NCBI GenBank assembly: GCA_016213785.1
Contig: JACQZQ010000061.1
Coordinates: forward strand, 31,285 to 95,284
DNA length: 64,000 nt
Source of the DNA: Acidobacteriota bacterium
GTDB taxonomy: Bacteria; Acidobacteriota; Blastocatellia; Chloracidobacteriales; JADJPF01
Direction of reading: 5' to 3'
Made by a program: the position numbers and the translations under genes. Positions 17,940-25,991 of the stretch are shown here, piece by piece (positions within the stretch are counted from its first letter, which is position 1; each line of letters starts with the position of its first letter). A model generated the notes under the pieces. It had not been told where the DNA came from and searched no databases. It saw only the letters and a program-made list of their open reading frames with translations.

Positions 17940-18692
17940 TTAAATGCCAGCAAACCAAGAATAACCTTGATCTTCCCAAAAACCCTTATCTTTACTTAAA
18001 ATATTACTAACACGTAAAGAAATAAGATATTTACAGGATTTATAACCTAGTTTGGTTGGCATATGAATTCTTAGTGGAGCGCCATGACCTCTATCTAGAG
18101 GTTTTCCATACATTTCATAACAAAGTAGGGTTTGTGGGTGTAAGCAGCTAGCCATATCATAAGATGAGTAATAATAATCTGCACAAATAACCTCGACAAA
18201 TCTTGCTTTTGAATCAGCCCCAATCATCTTAAGAAAATCAGCTAATTTTGCTCCTGCAAAATTTCCTATTACATCCCAGCCTTCAATACAAATATGGCGA
18301 ACATTTTGTGTATATTTTGGCAAAGCTTGTATTTGTTCTAGTTTGTAATCACCTGCTTTTTCTACTAATCCTTCAACTGATAGTCTCCAGTTTTCTAAAT
18401 CTACCTCTGGGTCATCTTTATCATATGTGTTATAAGGAAATTTCTTGAATTCTGTAACTTGGCTATCAGTAAATACTTCTGCCAATTGATTAGGGTTATA
18501 GAGTGTTTCTGAAACCCAATCGCTAAAACTAAGCCCTTGTTTTATTAAACTTTCATTAAATAGAGGTAGCGAAATACTAGCAGCACCAATAGGAAGTAAT
18601 TTTAATAATTCACGCCTTTTTATTTTACTCATTGCTAGTTTTTGAATTTCCTTAACATGTTCTTGAGGTTGTAGCTTTTCCATAATCATCAT
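17940..18692 (-). CDS. periplasmic molybdopterin oxidoreductase, sulfite-oxidase fold
   Basis: The 250-aa protein begins with a Tat-like signal (KIKRRELLKLLPIGAASISL, residues 23-42). The oxidoreductase domain has the Mo-coordinating Cys in VRHICIEGWDVIGNF (C135), and later cofactor-binding segments DRGHGAPLRIHMP and LGYKSCKYL. It belongs to the sulfite oxidase/YedY superfamily. Substrates in this family include sulfite and methionine sulfoxide, and the one used here cannot be told. It is exported folded, by the Tat route, and is encoded between a FAS1 protein and a cytochrome b, so the three genes look like one operon. Three ATGs lie close together at the start; the first is used here. Confidence 0.86.
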   Translation of the reverse strand: MMIMEKLQPQEHVKEIQKLAMSKIKRRELLKLLPIGAASISLPLFNESLIKQGLSFSDWVSETLYNPNQLAEVFTDSQVTEFKKFPYNTYDKDDPEVDLENWRLSVEGLVEKAGDYKLEQIQALPKYTQNVRHICIEGWDVIGNFAGAKLADFLKMIGADSKARFVEVICADYYYSSYDMASCLHPQTLLCYEMYGKPLDRGHGAPLRIHMPTKLGYKSCKYLISLRVSNILSKDKGFWEDQGYSWFAGI

Positions 18693-18836
18693 ACCTGTTG
18701 ATGGTTAAAAAGAGAGTCAAGTAGATTTACTCTACTTGACCAATTACCAAGTTATTAAATGAAAAAACAAAACATTCAAAGCGTTAGATCGTCCTAGAAG
18801 TCCTAGAAGTTCTAGAAACTTTAGAAAGTAGGGTGG

Positions 18837-19388
18837 TTAGGGTAAAAGCACTTTATCTATAACATGAATAACTCCATTAGATTGAGTAACATTAGTAATA
18901 CTAATATTAGCTTCGCCTCCTTTAGCATCTCTAACAATAATATTGTCACCATTTCTAACCAAAGTTAATTCACCTCCTTGAACAGTCTTAAGCTTACTCT
19001 TACCAGCTTTGATCATGGCTTCTAGAGCTTTAGCATTAAAATTACCAGCTACAACATGGTAAGTAAGAATACTAGTTAACTTATCTTTGTTTTCTGGTTT
19101 AAGTAAAGTGTCTACTGTACCTGCTGGTAAAGCACTAAAGGCTGCATTAACTGGAGCAAAAACTGTAAAGGGGCCTTTTCCTTTAAGTGTATCAACTAAA
19201 CCAGCTGCTTTAACAGCTGCAACTAAAGTAGTGTGGTCTGCTGAATTTACTGCATTATCTACAATGGTTTTATTAGCATACATTGGCTGACCACCTACTT
19301 TTACTGGCTCTTCTGCCATTACTAATCCTACAAACATAGTACTTATAACTAAAAAGGTCGCAACTAACATTTTTTTTGTTCTTAACAT
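18837..19388 (-). CDS. secreted fasciclin (FAS1) domain protein
   Basis: The 183-aa protein has a signal peptide (1-25, ending VMA) and one FAS1 domain (about 38-183). FAS1 motifs are GPFTVFAPVNAAFSALP (H1), the LTYHVVAG core and the closing VIHVIDKVLLP (H2). Such proteins bind other proteins or the matrix outside the cell. It is the first gene of the minus-strand set that continues to the molybdopterin oxidoreductase after 144 bp. That gap contains 9-bp imperfect direct repeats (TCCTAGAAG at 18792-18800 and 18801-18809). AGGAGAA lies about 11 nt upstream of the first ATG. Confidence 0.92.
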   Translation of the reverse strand: MLRTKKMLVATFLVISTMFVGLVMAEEPVKVGGQPMYANKTIVDNAVNSADHTTLVAAVKAAGLVDTLKGKGPFTVFAPVNAAFSALPAGTVDTLLKPENKDKLTSILTYHVVAGNFNAKALEAMIKAGKSKLKTVQGGELTLVRNGDNIIVRDAKGGEANISITNVTQSNGVIHVIDKVLLP

Positions 19389-19877
19389 AGATTTATAATT
19401 CTCCTGAAAATTTACAATATAAGTTTTTTGGCTCTCTTAGATTCTTTTGATAAAGCCTTAAGTGTGACTTAAAGCATCGTTCCAATACTATCTATAGGTT
19501 GCAAGTTAATTAGTTCACCAAAAGAAAATAGGAGAGCCAATTTTATTTCTTACCTTCAAACTACGAACTAAAAAATAAAATGGATTTAAATTCGATTTTC
19601 ATTTTCATTTTCATAAAATATAAATCAGTAAAATTTTGCTTTTTCCTTCTTGACATTTTTTGAAAATTTAGGCATTTTGATAAAAATGAAAATGACATTG
19701 ATTTTCAAAATTTATATTTACTATATTATTCCTCTAGATTAGCATCAACATAAATGGGTGATTGCTCAAGTCTCATCATAGTTTTTCCTGCCAAAACTAT
19801 GGTGATGCTTTAATCAGGTTTATAAAAACTATGAGTCGGATTGCTTTATTAGCTATTATTTTTAGAAAGGATAAGTT
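19389..19877. promoter_or_regulatory. divergent intergenic region with GAAAAT-type repeats
   Basis: This 489-bp gap separates the leftward FAS1 set from the rightward small Cys-rich ORFs, so it should hold both promoters. Visible elements are three tandem ATTTTC units around 19600-19617; a spaced inverted repeat TGAAAAT-7nt-ATTTTCA at 19687-19707; a TTGACA at 19650-19655 that could be a -35 box; and a hairpin with arms CATAGTTTT and AAAACTATG at about 19778-19803, in the leader of the small ORFs. The repeats look like operator sites for a common regulator, which is inference. Confidence 0.45.
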
Positions 19878-19955
19878 ATGCACTATAAGAAGAAATGCTG
19901 TAAGAAATATAAAAAAGCTGGCAAATACTGTAAAGGGTGTCCATTACTCAAATAA
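19878..19955 (+). CDS. 25-residue Cys/Lys-rich small protein
   Basis: A short frame, MHYKKKCCKKYKKAGKYCKG then CPLLK, follows a good Shine-Dalgarno (AAAGGA, 6 nt before the ATG). It has four Cys and ten Lys in 25 residues. The CC...C..CP arrangement and the K-K-x-G-K-x-C-K-x-CP pattern look like a family of tiny proteins I have seen beside other genes in diverse bacteria, probably metal-binding. It lies 20 bp before another small Cys-rich gene on the same strand. A longer overlapping frame (19762-19962) in another phase lacks these signs. Confidence 0.6.
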   Translation: MHYKKKCCKKYKKAGKYCKGCPLLK

Positions 19956-19975
19956 TAATTAAACGAGGATAATTT

Positions 19976-20182
19976 ATGGAAAATAAAGAGCTTTTACATT
20001 GTAATTGGTATCGTTGTAAACACTCAGATTGTTTGCATTTGGTACTGGGAAATACAACTTTTACTTTTTTACCAGAACAGTTGCTAGTTTTAGCTGATGT
20101 CATTGATAAAATGCGTGATGAAGTACTAATGGGAGAACAAACTCTTGGCAATAATTTTTCTGATACAAGTTTAGTTATGTAA
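19976..20182 (+). CDS. 68-aa Cys/His-bearing small protein
   Basis: The 68-aa protein has an N-terminal CxxxxCxxxxC cluster (C9, C14 and C19 within HCNWYRCKHSDCLHL), followed by a predicted strand (LVLGNTTFTFLP) and a helix (EQLLVLADVIDKMRDE). It resembles short uncharacterised proteins with a Cys/His head and a GNxxxxLxPEQ segment (DUF6686-like, from memory). A metal or redox role is likely but not shown. GAGG lies 7 nt upstream of the ATG. It is the second gene of a probable three-gene unit with the 25-aa protein and the DUF3386-like protein. Confidence 0.65.
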   Translation: MENKELLHCNWYRCKHSDCLHLVLGNTTFTFLPEQLLVLADVIDKMRDEVLMGEQTLGNNFSDTSLVM

Positions 20183-20212
20183 AAAAGATCTAAAATTAAG
20201 GAGAAAAAGTTA

Positions 20213-21001
20213 ATGAAAAGTATTAATCAAAAAACAAAACTTATCTTATTCTTTTCGCTATTGCTACTTTGTCCTGCAATTTCTTTAGCACAAAGCCAAG
20301 TAACAGAACTTAGCAACAATGTAGCCAAAACAGAAAACTCAACAGAAGCTAAACCTCTAATAAAAGCAGATTCTCAAGCCTATGCGCTCTTAAAAGAGGC
20401 TCATGATGCTCGTCAAGTCTGGCCTGAAGACTTTGCTGGTTTTAGTGCAGAAGTAGTCTTTAATGATAATGGACAGATTGTTATAGGAAAACTTTCTTAT
20501 GAACAAAAAGCAGGTGTAAACTTAACAATTGAAGGATTGAGCCAAGAATCAAAAACCTGGCTTCTAAACCAATTAAATAGTACTTTAAGTCATCGACGAG
20601 GAGGTGATTTTGCTAAAAGGGATGGAGCAAACCCTATTACATTTGGTGAAGATGATAAAAACCCAACAGGCCGTTTAGTAATACTTAATGATTCACTAAA
20701 ATCTAGTTATAGAATACGTGATGGTAAAGTAGTAGATGTTACTCGTACCATTGCTGGAGAACGCTTTACTATTAGCGTTTTAGAAACTACCTCTGTAGAA
20801 AATAACAAATATTTACCTCGTCATTTTACCGTTACTTATTTTGATGCTAAAACAGGCTCAATCAAGCGTACAGAATCTTTTAGTGATACTCACACTAAAC
20901 TTAATAATATTTGGTTTCCTACTCAGCGTAGGGTTATCCGTGCAGATAATGCTGTAATTATTTCTAGAGTTATAGAATTACGTAATTTACTAGTAAGGTA
21001 A
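20213..21001 (+). CDS. secreted DUF3386-like protein
   Basis: The 262-aa precursor has a signal peptide (about 1-26, ending SLA before Q27). The mature part contains ALLKEAHDARQVWPEDFAGF, a strand-rich middle, and YLPRHFTVTYFD and LNNIWFPTQRRVIR segments. These match my memory of DUF3386 proteins of cyanobacteria and planctomycetes, whose function is unknown. AAGGAG lies about 8 nt upstream of the ATG, 30 bp after the 68-aa protein, so co-transcription is likely. A hairpin at 21028-21082 closes the unit. The DUF assignment is moderate; export is well supported. Confidence 0.72.
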   Translation: MKSINQKTKLILFFSLLLLCPAISLAQSQVTELSNNVAKTENSTEAKPLIKADSQAYALLKEAHDARQVWPEDFAGFSAEVVFNDNGQIVIGKLSYEQKAGVNLTIEGLSQESKTWLLNQLNSTLSHRRGGDFAKRDGANPITFGEDDKNPTGRLVILNDSLKSSYRIRDGKVVDVTRTIAGERFTISVLETTSVENNKYLPRHFTVTYFDAKTGSIKRTESFSDTHTKLNNIWFPTQRRVIRADNAVIISRVIELRNLLVR

Positions 21002-21027
21002 TCACTAGACATAACCCAATAATAACT

Positions 21028-21082
21028 AGCAGAAACTACATTGAGCTTAGGCAGGACTTAACCTTAAGTGTTAGTTTCTGCT
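21028..21082 (+). terminator. terminator after the DUF3386-like gene
   Basis: AGCAGAAACTA (21028-21038) pairs perfectly with TAGTTTCTGCT (21072-21082). A second small hairpin, ACTTAA-CC-TTAAGT (21056-21069), sits in the loop. TATTTTATT follows the outer stem, as expected for rightward termination. Confidence 0.7.
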
Positions 21083-21127
21083 TATTTTATTAGAAATGGC
21101 TTATTTTTAATACATTGCTATATAAAA

Positions 21128-21193
21128 CTTTAATGAAGTTTTAATGAAATTTTAATGAAATATTAATAAAGTCTTAATAAAATCTTAATGAAA
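21128..21193. repeat. six 11-bp direct repeats (TNTTAATGAAA type)
   Basis: Six consecutive 11-bp units keep the TTAAT core in register: CTTTAATGAAG, TTTTAATGAAA twice, TATTAATAAAG, TCTTAATAAAA and TCTTAATGAAA. The period equals one helical turn. Heptamers spaced at 11 bp are the known form of PhoB/PhoP and other OmpR-family response-regulator sites. The array lies about 1 kb upstream of the receptor gene at 22210, and which promoter it serves is not clear. Confidence 0.75.
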
Positions 21194-22209
21194 GACGACT
21201 TTTTTTCAGAGTTCTTGCATTAGTTTTGGGTTGGTATTTTCTAAAAATTATGCATCCATAATAACAGTTTTTTTCTCTAGACAAAGAAGATAAATTTAGA
21301 TTATTATTACCGCCATAGTTCATTAATTATCACTTAATTGCTTCAGCAAAATTTCTATTTCACAAACAAAATTCGGTAGATATGTTAGCGTAAAAAAGTA
21401 GCTTGATCAGAAGTTAAAAGACTCTGCTGAGCAAATGGCTAGGTATGCTAATAAAGGTGTTACCTCACATCAAAACACACCAACAAAATAAAAATTAAGA
21501 TGCTAAAAAAGCATACTTGTCATAATTGTGTTGATTGGTGTCACGTTATTGTTTCGTTAATAAAAAATAAGTGCAACAAAAAAATGCTATAAAGTAAAAG
21601 TTATTCTTGAAATAAAAAGGAAACAACTATTCAATAATCTATTTCTTTTGAGGTGTTGTTTTACTAAATACCGGCAAGAATTATAATAAAACTTATTGCT
21701 TTATAAAAAATTTAAGAGGATAAAAATATCCTCTTACGATTAGTTATTCACAATTACAACCAATATATTAATACAAATCTAGTAGTACAGCTAGCTAAAT
21801 TGTATTTAGATAGTATATGTGTGCCTATTGCTACACAATAAACCACAGGGCTGTTGACCATTAAGTTAATTGTTATCAATAGTTACAGTATTACTCTTGT
21901 TATAACATTTTTGATAGTTTTAAAAGGGGGAGGTGTAGCGTCTTTATAAGTAATGGTCTTCAGTTGATGGAGATCTCCAAAAATTTATAAAAAATATTTT
22001 TGATTGGCAAAAGCACTTTTGCTTATCAAGGTCTTCTCTCTTCCAGGCCATATGGTTTTAATAGCTATATGTTCATCAATTTGTTTTATTTTGTTTTATC
22101 GATTCGAGTAAAAATTAATTCCTGATGTAAATACTAAATGAGTTATTACAGAATTTAGTACTGGATATCGGTTAACTACTTAGTACTTGAGAAGTTATAA
22201 GGGAGGATT
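21194..22209. other. 1-kb region without a recognisable gene
   Basis: No frame of useful length was seen in this gap between the 11-bp repeats and the receptor gene. It holds a perfect 10-bp hairpin with an AAAA loop at 21713-21736. Read on the minus strand the hairpin is followed by a T run, so it could end a leftward transcript. It also holds a small hairpin ATGCTAAAAAAGCAT near 21500. A short frame around 21402-21491 looks peptide-like but is broken upstream by TAG. The region could be a long leader, a small-RNA locus or decayed DNA. Confidence 0.4.
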
Positions 22210-25200
22210 ATGAAAGTATCTATTATTATTTCAGGGGTTGCTAAAAGCTTTTATTTAATGACCTGTTTACTACTCTCTACATCGGTGTATGGGCAGTCAG
22301 GTGGTTCAGCCTCTTCATCTTTAATAGGCTCAGTTCAAGATACTGAAGACGCTGTTATTAGTGGTGCAACAGTCAAACTATATAACAAAAAGACTAATTT
22401 AATTCGTGAAACAATCACATCTGACAATGGTTCATATACCATTAGTCAACTTCCTCCAGGAGAATATGAAGTTGCAGTTTCTATAGATGGCTTTAGTAAT
22501 AAATTAGGGCAAGCTACATTAACAGTAGGCAATATAACTATCTTAAATTTTATTTTAACCGTTGGAACAATTAAGGATGATGTTATTGTAGAAGCAGGAG
22601 GACTAAATATTGAAGGGCGTACAGAACGAGCTACAAACATTGATAATGAAAGCATTAACAATCTACCAATAAATCGCCGTGACTTCCTTAGCTTTACTTT
22701 GATAACTGCGGGAGTCGCACCAGATCGTGTATCAGCAACAGGAGCTTCGCGAAGTTCAGGGTTATCTTTTAATGGACAGAGTGCGCGAAATAACAATGTT
22801 ACTATAGATGGAGTAGACAATAATAATACAGGCAACGGCAGTGTTAGAAGCACTTTTAGCCAAGATGCAGTTCAAGAATTCCAAGTTATTGTTGCTGATT
22901 CATCTGCTGAATTTGGTCGTGCACTTGGTGGAGTAGTAAATATTGTTACTAAAGGAGGGAGTAATGAACTTCATGGAACGGTATTTAATTTTATTAGAAA
23001 CGATGATATCAGTGCACGTGATGCTTTTTCATCTTTTAAACCAGAGTTTAAACAATACCAATTTGGCGCAACTTTAGGAGGGCCAATCAAAAAAGATAAG
23101 GCTTTTTTCTTTCTTTCATTTGAAAGGCTTTCGCTTAAACAAAACAATGTAGTAACAATTAAAGATAGTATTGTTTCTGCTGCTCAACGTTTAGGTTTGC
23201 CAGCTAGTAATGGGCCAGTACCTTTTGGTGAAGCTTTTTCTGGGTTTTTACAACGCCTTGATTTCCAACTTTCTTCAAATGATCGCTTAAACATACGTTA
23301 TAGCTATGGAGGTAATACTAACGGGCAATTACAGATGTTTGGAGGTCTTAAAGATGGTGCTGCTGCTGGAGCACTAAATCTAAATGATAATACCATTGCA
23401 ACTAGCAATACTTATGTAAATACTAGATTTAATCTGACCAATGAAACTCGGTTTCTTTTTTCTAGACTAGAATCAATTGTTAGCCCAGCCGATCCTAAAG
23501 GGCCGCAAGTAAATATTTTTTCTAGTGATGGACAGATAATACTAGGACGTGATCCGCTTCTTCCTCAAACTGCAGAAACCAAATTCTATGAACTAGTAAA
23601 CAACCTTTCCTTAAATAAAGGACAACACCAAATCAAGGTTGGGTTTGATTTTCTTTTTACTCGAATAGGTAATAAGAAGGTTTCTATACCTGTAGCCTTT
23701 GGTGGTATAGCAACATTTGGCCCATTGAATTTTTCTCAACTTACTGGAATTCCTGGTCTTCCAGCACTTTCAAGCGAACAAGCTTTTGATCCTAATCTAC
23801 GTACAGTAGCGCAAAGAGCTTTCTTAACAATACTATCCAATAGCTTACCCCAAGCAATTCCAGGGTTTCCTCAAGGATTGCCTCTAGCAGATTTGTCTCT
23901 TCCTACTTCTTTTTTACAAGGGTTTGGTGATCCTAGAGGTTCTGTTGGTTATAACTATTACTCAGCTTATGCTCAAGATGATTTTCGTCTACGCCCTAAT
24001 TTATTGATCAAAGTTGGGCTACGCTATGATCAAGAACGAATTAGATTTACCCCTACAAACAAAGGACGTTTTAATCCTAGATTTGCTTTTTTCTATACAC
24101 CAAGTAAGCTAGAGCGTTTAAGCATATTTGGCTCCTATGGAATCTACCAAGGTACTACTCAATATGCTGCCCCCTTATCTGCCCAATTTCTTGATGGTAA
24201 GACAGTAGTAATCCCTACTTTAGTATTTCCTTTTTCCATTATTCCTTTTAGTTTACCAGGTCATAGATTTCCTGATAGCCCTACTATACCTACTCAAGTG
24301 CCTTTTATTCCTCAGTTAACACGCACGATAACAATATCACCAACACTTAAAACAGGTTATGCACATGAAGTTAATACTGGGATAAACTACTTAATTAGTG
24401 ATAAAGCAGGATTAACCTTAAGTTACCAATATGTACGAGGATTAAATGTCTTTTTAACTCGTGATATTAATCCTGTTGTTCGCCCAATACCAGGAGATCC
24501 CTTAAATAGTTTAATAAGAGGACGTATAGATCCTACTAAAGGTCAAGTACAAGCTTTTGAGAGTTCAGGGGATAGTTACTATAGTGCGGGCACTATATCA
24601 TTTTTTGTTAAATTCCCTAAACGATTTTCTTTACTTGCACATTATACAGTCTCTAAGACCATTGATAATTATATTGATGCTCTACGTACAGATATTTTAG
24701 AGTTACAGAACCCTCTTAATTTACGTGCTGAGAGAGGTCTTTCATTACAAGATTTGCGAGGGCGGTTTGTTTTTTCCAGCACTTTTAATACAGGAAATAG
24801 CGGTAATTGGCTTTTAAGAAATTTTGATCTTTCTAGCATTATCACACTAAACTCTGGTCAGCCCTTTAACTTACTTGTTGGTGCAGATTTAGATGGTAAT
24901 GGTGATGTTGCTCTACCAGCTGATCGTCCTAATGGTATAGCTCGTAATTCAGGCCGCTTGCCTGGTTTTGCATCAGTAGATTTCCGTATTTCTCGCTCTA
25001 TCTTTATAAATGACCAAATTAAAATTACTGCTTATGCAGAAGTCTTTAATCTTGCTAACCGTACTAATATCAGTGATGTTAGTCGAATCTTTCCAATTAA
25101 CTCTAATGGAACTTTTAATCTACCTAGACAAGAAGCTGGACGTTTTATTGCAACCCCAGATCGCTTTACCGCAGCTTTTCGACCTAGGCAGTTTCAATTA

Positions 25201-25221
25201 GGCTTTCGGCTTGCTTTTTAG
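22210..25221 (+). CDS. Oar-like TonB-dependent receptor with carboxypeptidase-regulatory domain
   Basis: The 1003-aa outer membrane protein has a signal peptide (about 1-28, ending VYG before QSG). A CarboxypepD_reg/CnaB-like domain spans about 35-120 (LIGSVQDTEDAVISGATVKLY through YEVAVSIDGFS). The plug region is about 135-250 and contains VTIDGVDNNNTGNG and FGRALGGVVNIVTKGG. A long beta-barrel ends in the aromatic residue of FQLGFRLAF. Such receptors are typical of Acidobacteria and Myxococcus Oar, with roles in uptake or adhesion. The start has GGGAGG 4 nt upstream. A diverged paralogue of similar length lies at 40529-43519. The ligand is unknown. Confidence 0.92.
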   Translation: MKVSIIISGVAKSFYLMTCLLLSTSVYGQSGGSASSSLIGSVQDTEDAVISGATVKLYNKKTNLIRETITSDNGSYTISQLPPGEYEVAVSIDGFSNKLGQATLTVGNITILNFILTVGTIKDDVIVEAGGLNIEGRTERATNIDNESINNLPINRRDFLSFTLITAGVAPDRVSATGASRSSGLSFNGQSARNNNVTIDGVDNNNTGNGSVRSTFSQDAVQEFQVIVADSSAEFGRALGGVVNIVTKGGSNELHGTVFNFIRNDDISARDAFSSFKPEFKQYQFGATLGGPIKKDKAFFFLSFERLSLKQNNVVTIKDSIVSAAQRLGLPASNGPVPFGEAFSGFLQRLDFQLSSNDRLNIRYSYGGNTNGQLQMFGGLKDGAAAGALNLNDNTIATSNTYVNTRFNLTNETRFLFSRLESIVSPADPKGPQVNIFSSDGQIILGRDPLLPQTAETKFYELVNNLSLNKGQHQIKVGFDFLFTRIGNKKVSIPVAFGGIATFGPLNFSQLTGIPGLPALSSEQAFDPNLRTVAQRAFLTILSNSLPQAIPGFPQGLPLADLSLPTSFLQGFGDPRGSVGYNYYSAYAQDDFRLRPNLLIKVGLRYDQERIRFTPTNKGRFNPRFAFFYTPSKLERLSIFGSYGIYQGTTQYAAPLSAQFLDGKTVVIPTLVFPFSIIPFSLPGHRFPDSPTIPTQVPFIPQLTRTITISPTLKTGYAHEVNTGINYLISDKAGLTLSYQYVRGLNVFLTRDINPVVRPIPGDPLNSLIRGRIDPTKGQVQAFESSGDSYYSAGTISFFVKFPKRFSLLAHYTVSKTIDNYIDALRTDILELQNPLNLRAERGLSLQDLRGRFVFSSTFNTGNSGNWLLRNFDLSSIITLNSGQPFNLLVGADLDGNGDVALPADRPNGIARNSGRLPGFASVDFRISRSIFINDQIKITAYAEVFNLANRTNISDVSRIFPINSNGTFNLPRQEAGRFIATPDRFTAAFRPRQFQLGFRLAF

Positions 25222-25242
25222 CCTATTTATTTAAGTAAACAG

Positions 25243-25316
25243 TTATAAGGCGATTGTGTAGAAAGTTAATGATATATCTTAGTTATGCGCTAAATAAGCT
25301 AGCAGTCGCCTTATAA
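25243..25316. terminator. long-range hairpin after the receptor gene
   Basis: TTATAAGGCGA (25243-25253) pairs perfectly with TCGCCTTATAA (25306-25316), with three more pairs inside and a loop of about 46 nt. It starts 21 bp after the receptor stop codon and probably ends that transcript. Confidence 0.55.
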
Positions 25317-25417
25317 AATCGATACCAATAAAATTAATAAAATCAGTAGAAACTTAAGAAATACTCTTCCAATAAGTAGAAAATTTGAAATTAGCCATAT
25401 CTGAAAAGGAGGCTACT

Positions 25418-25966
25418 ATGTTACGTCCTATATTCTTCTTGTTCTTTTTATCAGTAAATATATTGTCTTTTAATCATCTATATTTCATTTCAGCTAATAC
25501 AAACTGTCCTTTAGAAGTTTCAAACCTTCAAGTCTTAATGGTTAATAAAGGTAATATTAGTATCGTTACAAACAATAATATAGGTCAGGTTGGCAATGCC
25601 TCCCGCATTGATAATAATGTTTCCGAAGGGCCATTATCACAAAAAAATGAGCATAAATTAGTTTTTACTTTCAAAGCTAAAAATATTAGTGACCAGACTA
25701 TAGCCTGTTTTTATTGGGAGTCTCGCTATTTAAGCGCTGAAAATAAACTTATGGTAAAACAGATTAAAAGCAAAAAAGTCATTAAACCTAATAAAGAAAT
25801 TGACATTAAAGAAACCTTGCCAATTACTAATATTATGCAATTACCTCAAGGAGCCAAACTTGGTTATCGTGTTACTAAAATAGAGTATGAAGATAAATCT
25901 GTCTGGGAAGATTCTAGTAACACAGATAAAGGGTTTGTCTATATTAATATAAAGTTTGAGAAATAA
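25418..25966 (+). CDS. secreted protein of unknown function
   Basis: The start at 25418 is set by an excellent AAGGAGG 5-6 nt upstream; an earlier in-frame TTG is unlikely. The 182-aa product has a signal peptide (about 1-27, with FFLFFLSVNILSF), then an Asn-rich strand-forming stretch and an Ig-like run (HKLVFTFKAKNISDQTIACFYWESRYL) typical of beta-sandwich folds. The late YRVTKIEYEDKSVWEDSS motif resembles domains seen in many acidobacterial exported proteins. It ends 25 bp before the glycosyltransferase start. The family is not recognised. Confidence 0.68.
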   Translation: MLRPIFFLFFLSVNILSFNHLYFISANTNCPLEVSNLQVLMVNKGNISIVTNNNIGQVGNASRIDNNVSEGPLSQKNEHKLVFTFKAKNISDQTIACFYWESRYLSAENKLMVKQIKSKKVIKPNKEIDIKETLPITNIMQLPQGAKLGYRVTKIEYEDKSVWEDSSNTDKGFVYINIKFEK

Positions 25967-25991
25967 GTCAGTTTACCAGAGCGAGAGAAAA

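Noticed and set aside
18792..18818. Possible CRISPR-like or mobile repeat (TCCTAGAAG units)
   Set aside because: Only two exact 9-bp copies and a weak third occur without spacers. It is a minor tandem repeat. No CRISPR array was found anywhere in the window.
19762..19962. A 66-aa rightward frame overlapping the small Cys-rich ORF
   Set aside because: It has no good ribosome site and no family-like pattern. The 25-aa frame in another phase has a strong Shine-Dalgarno and a recognisable Cys/Lys pattern.
21360..21491. A peptide-like stretch (LDQKLKDSAEQMARYANKG) in the large gap
   Set aside because: An in-frame TAG precedes it, there is no Shine-Dalgarno, and it is only about 30 residues long. 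It may be a relic but cannot be supported as a gene.
22446..22853. A 135-aa antisense frame inside the first receptor gene
   Set aside because: It is fully inside a well-supported coding sequence, without start signals or family resemblance.
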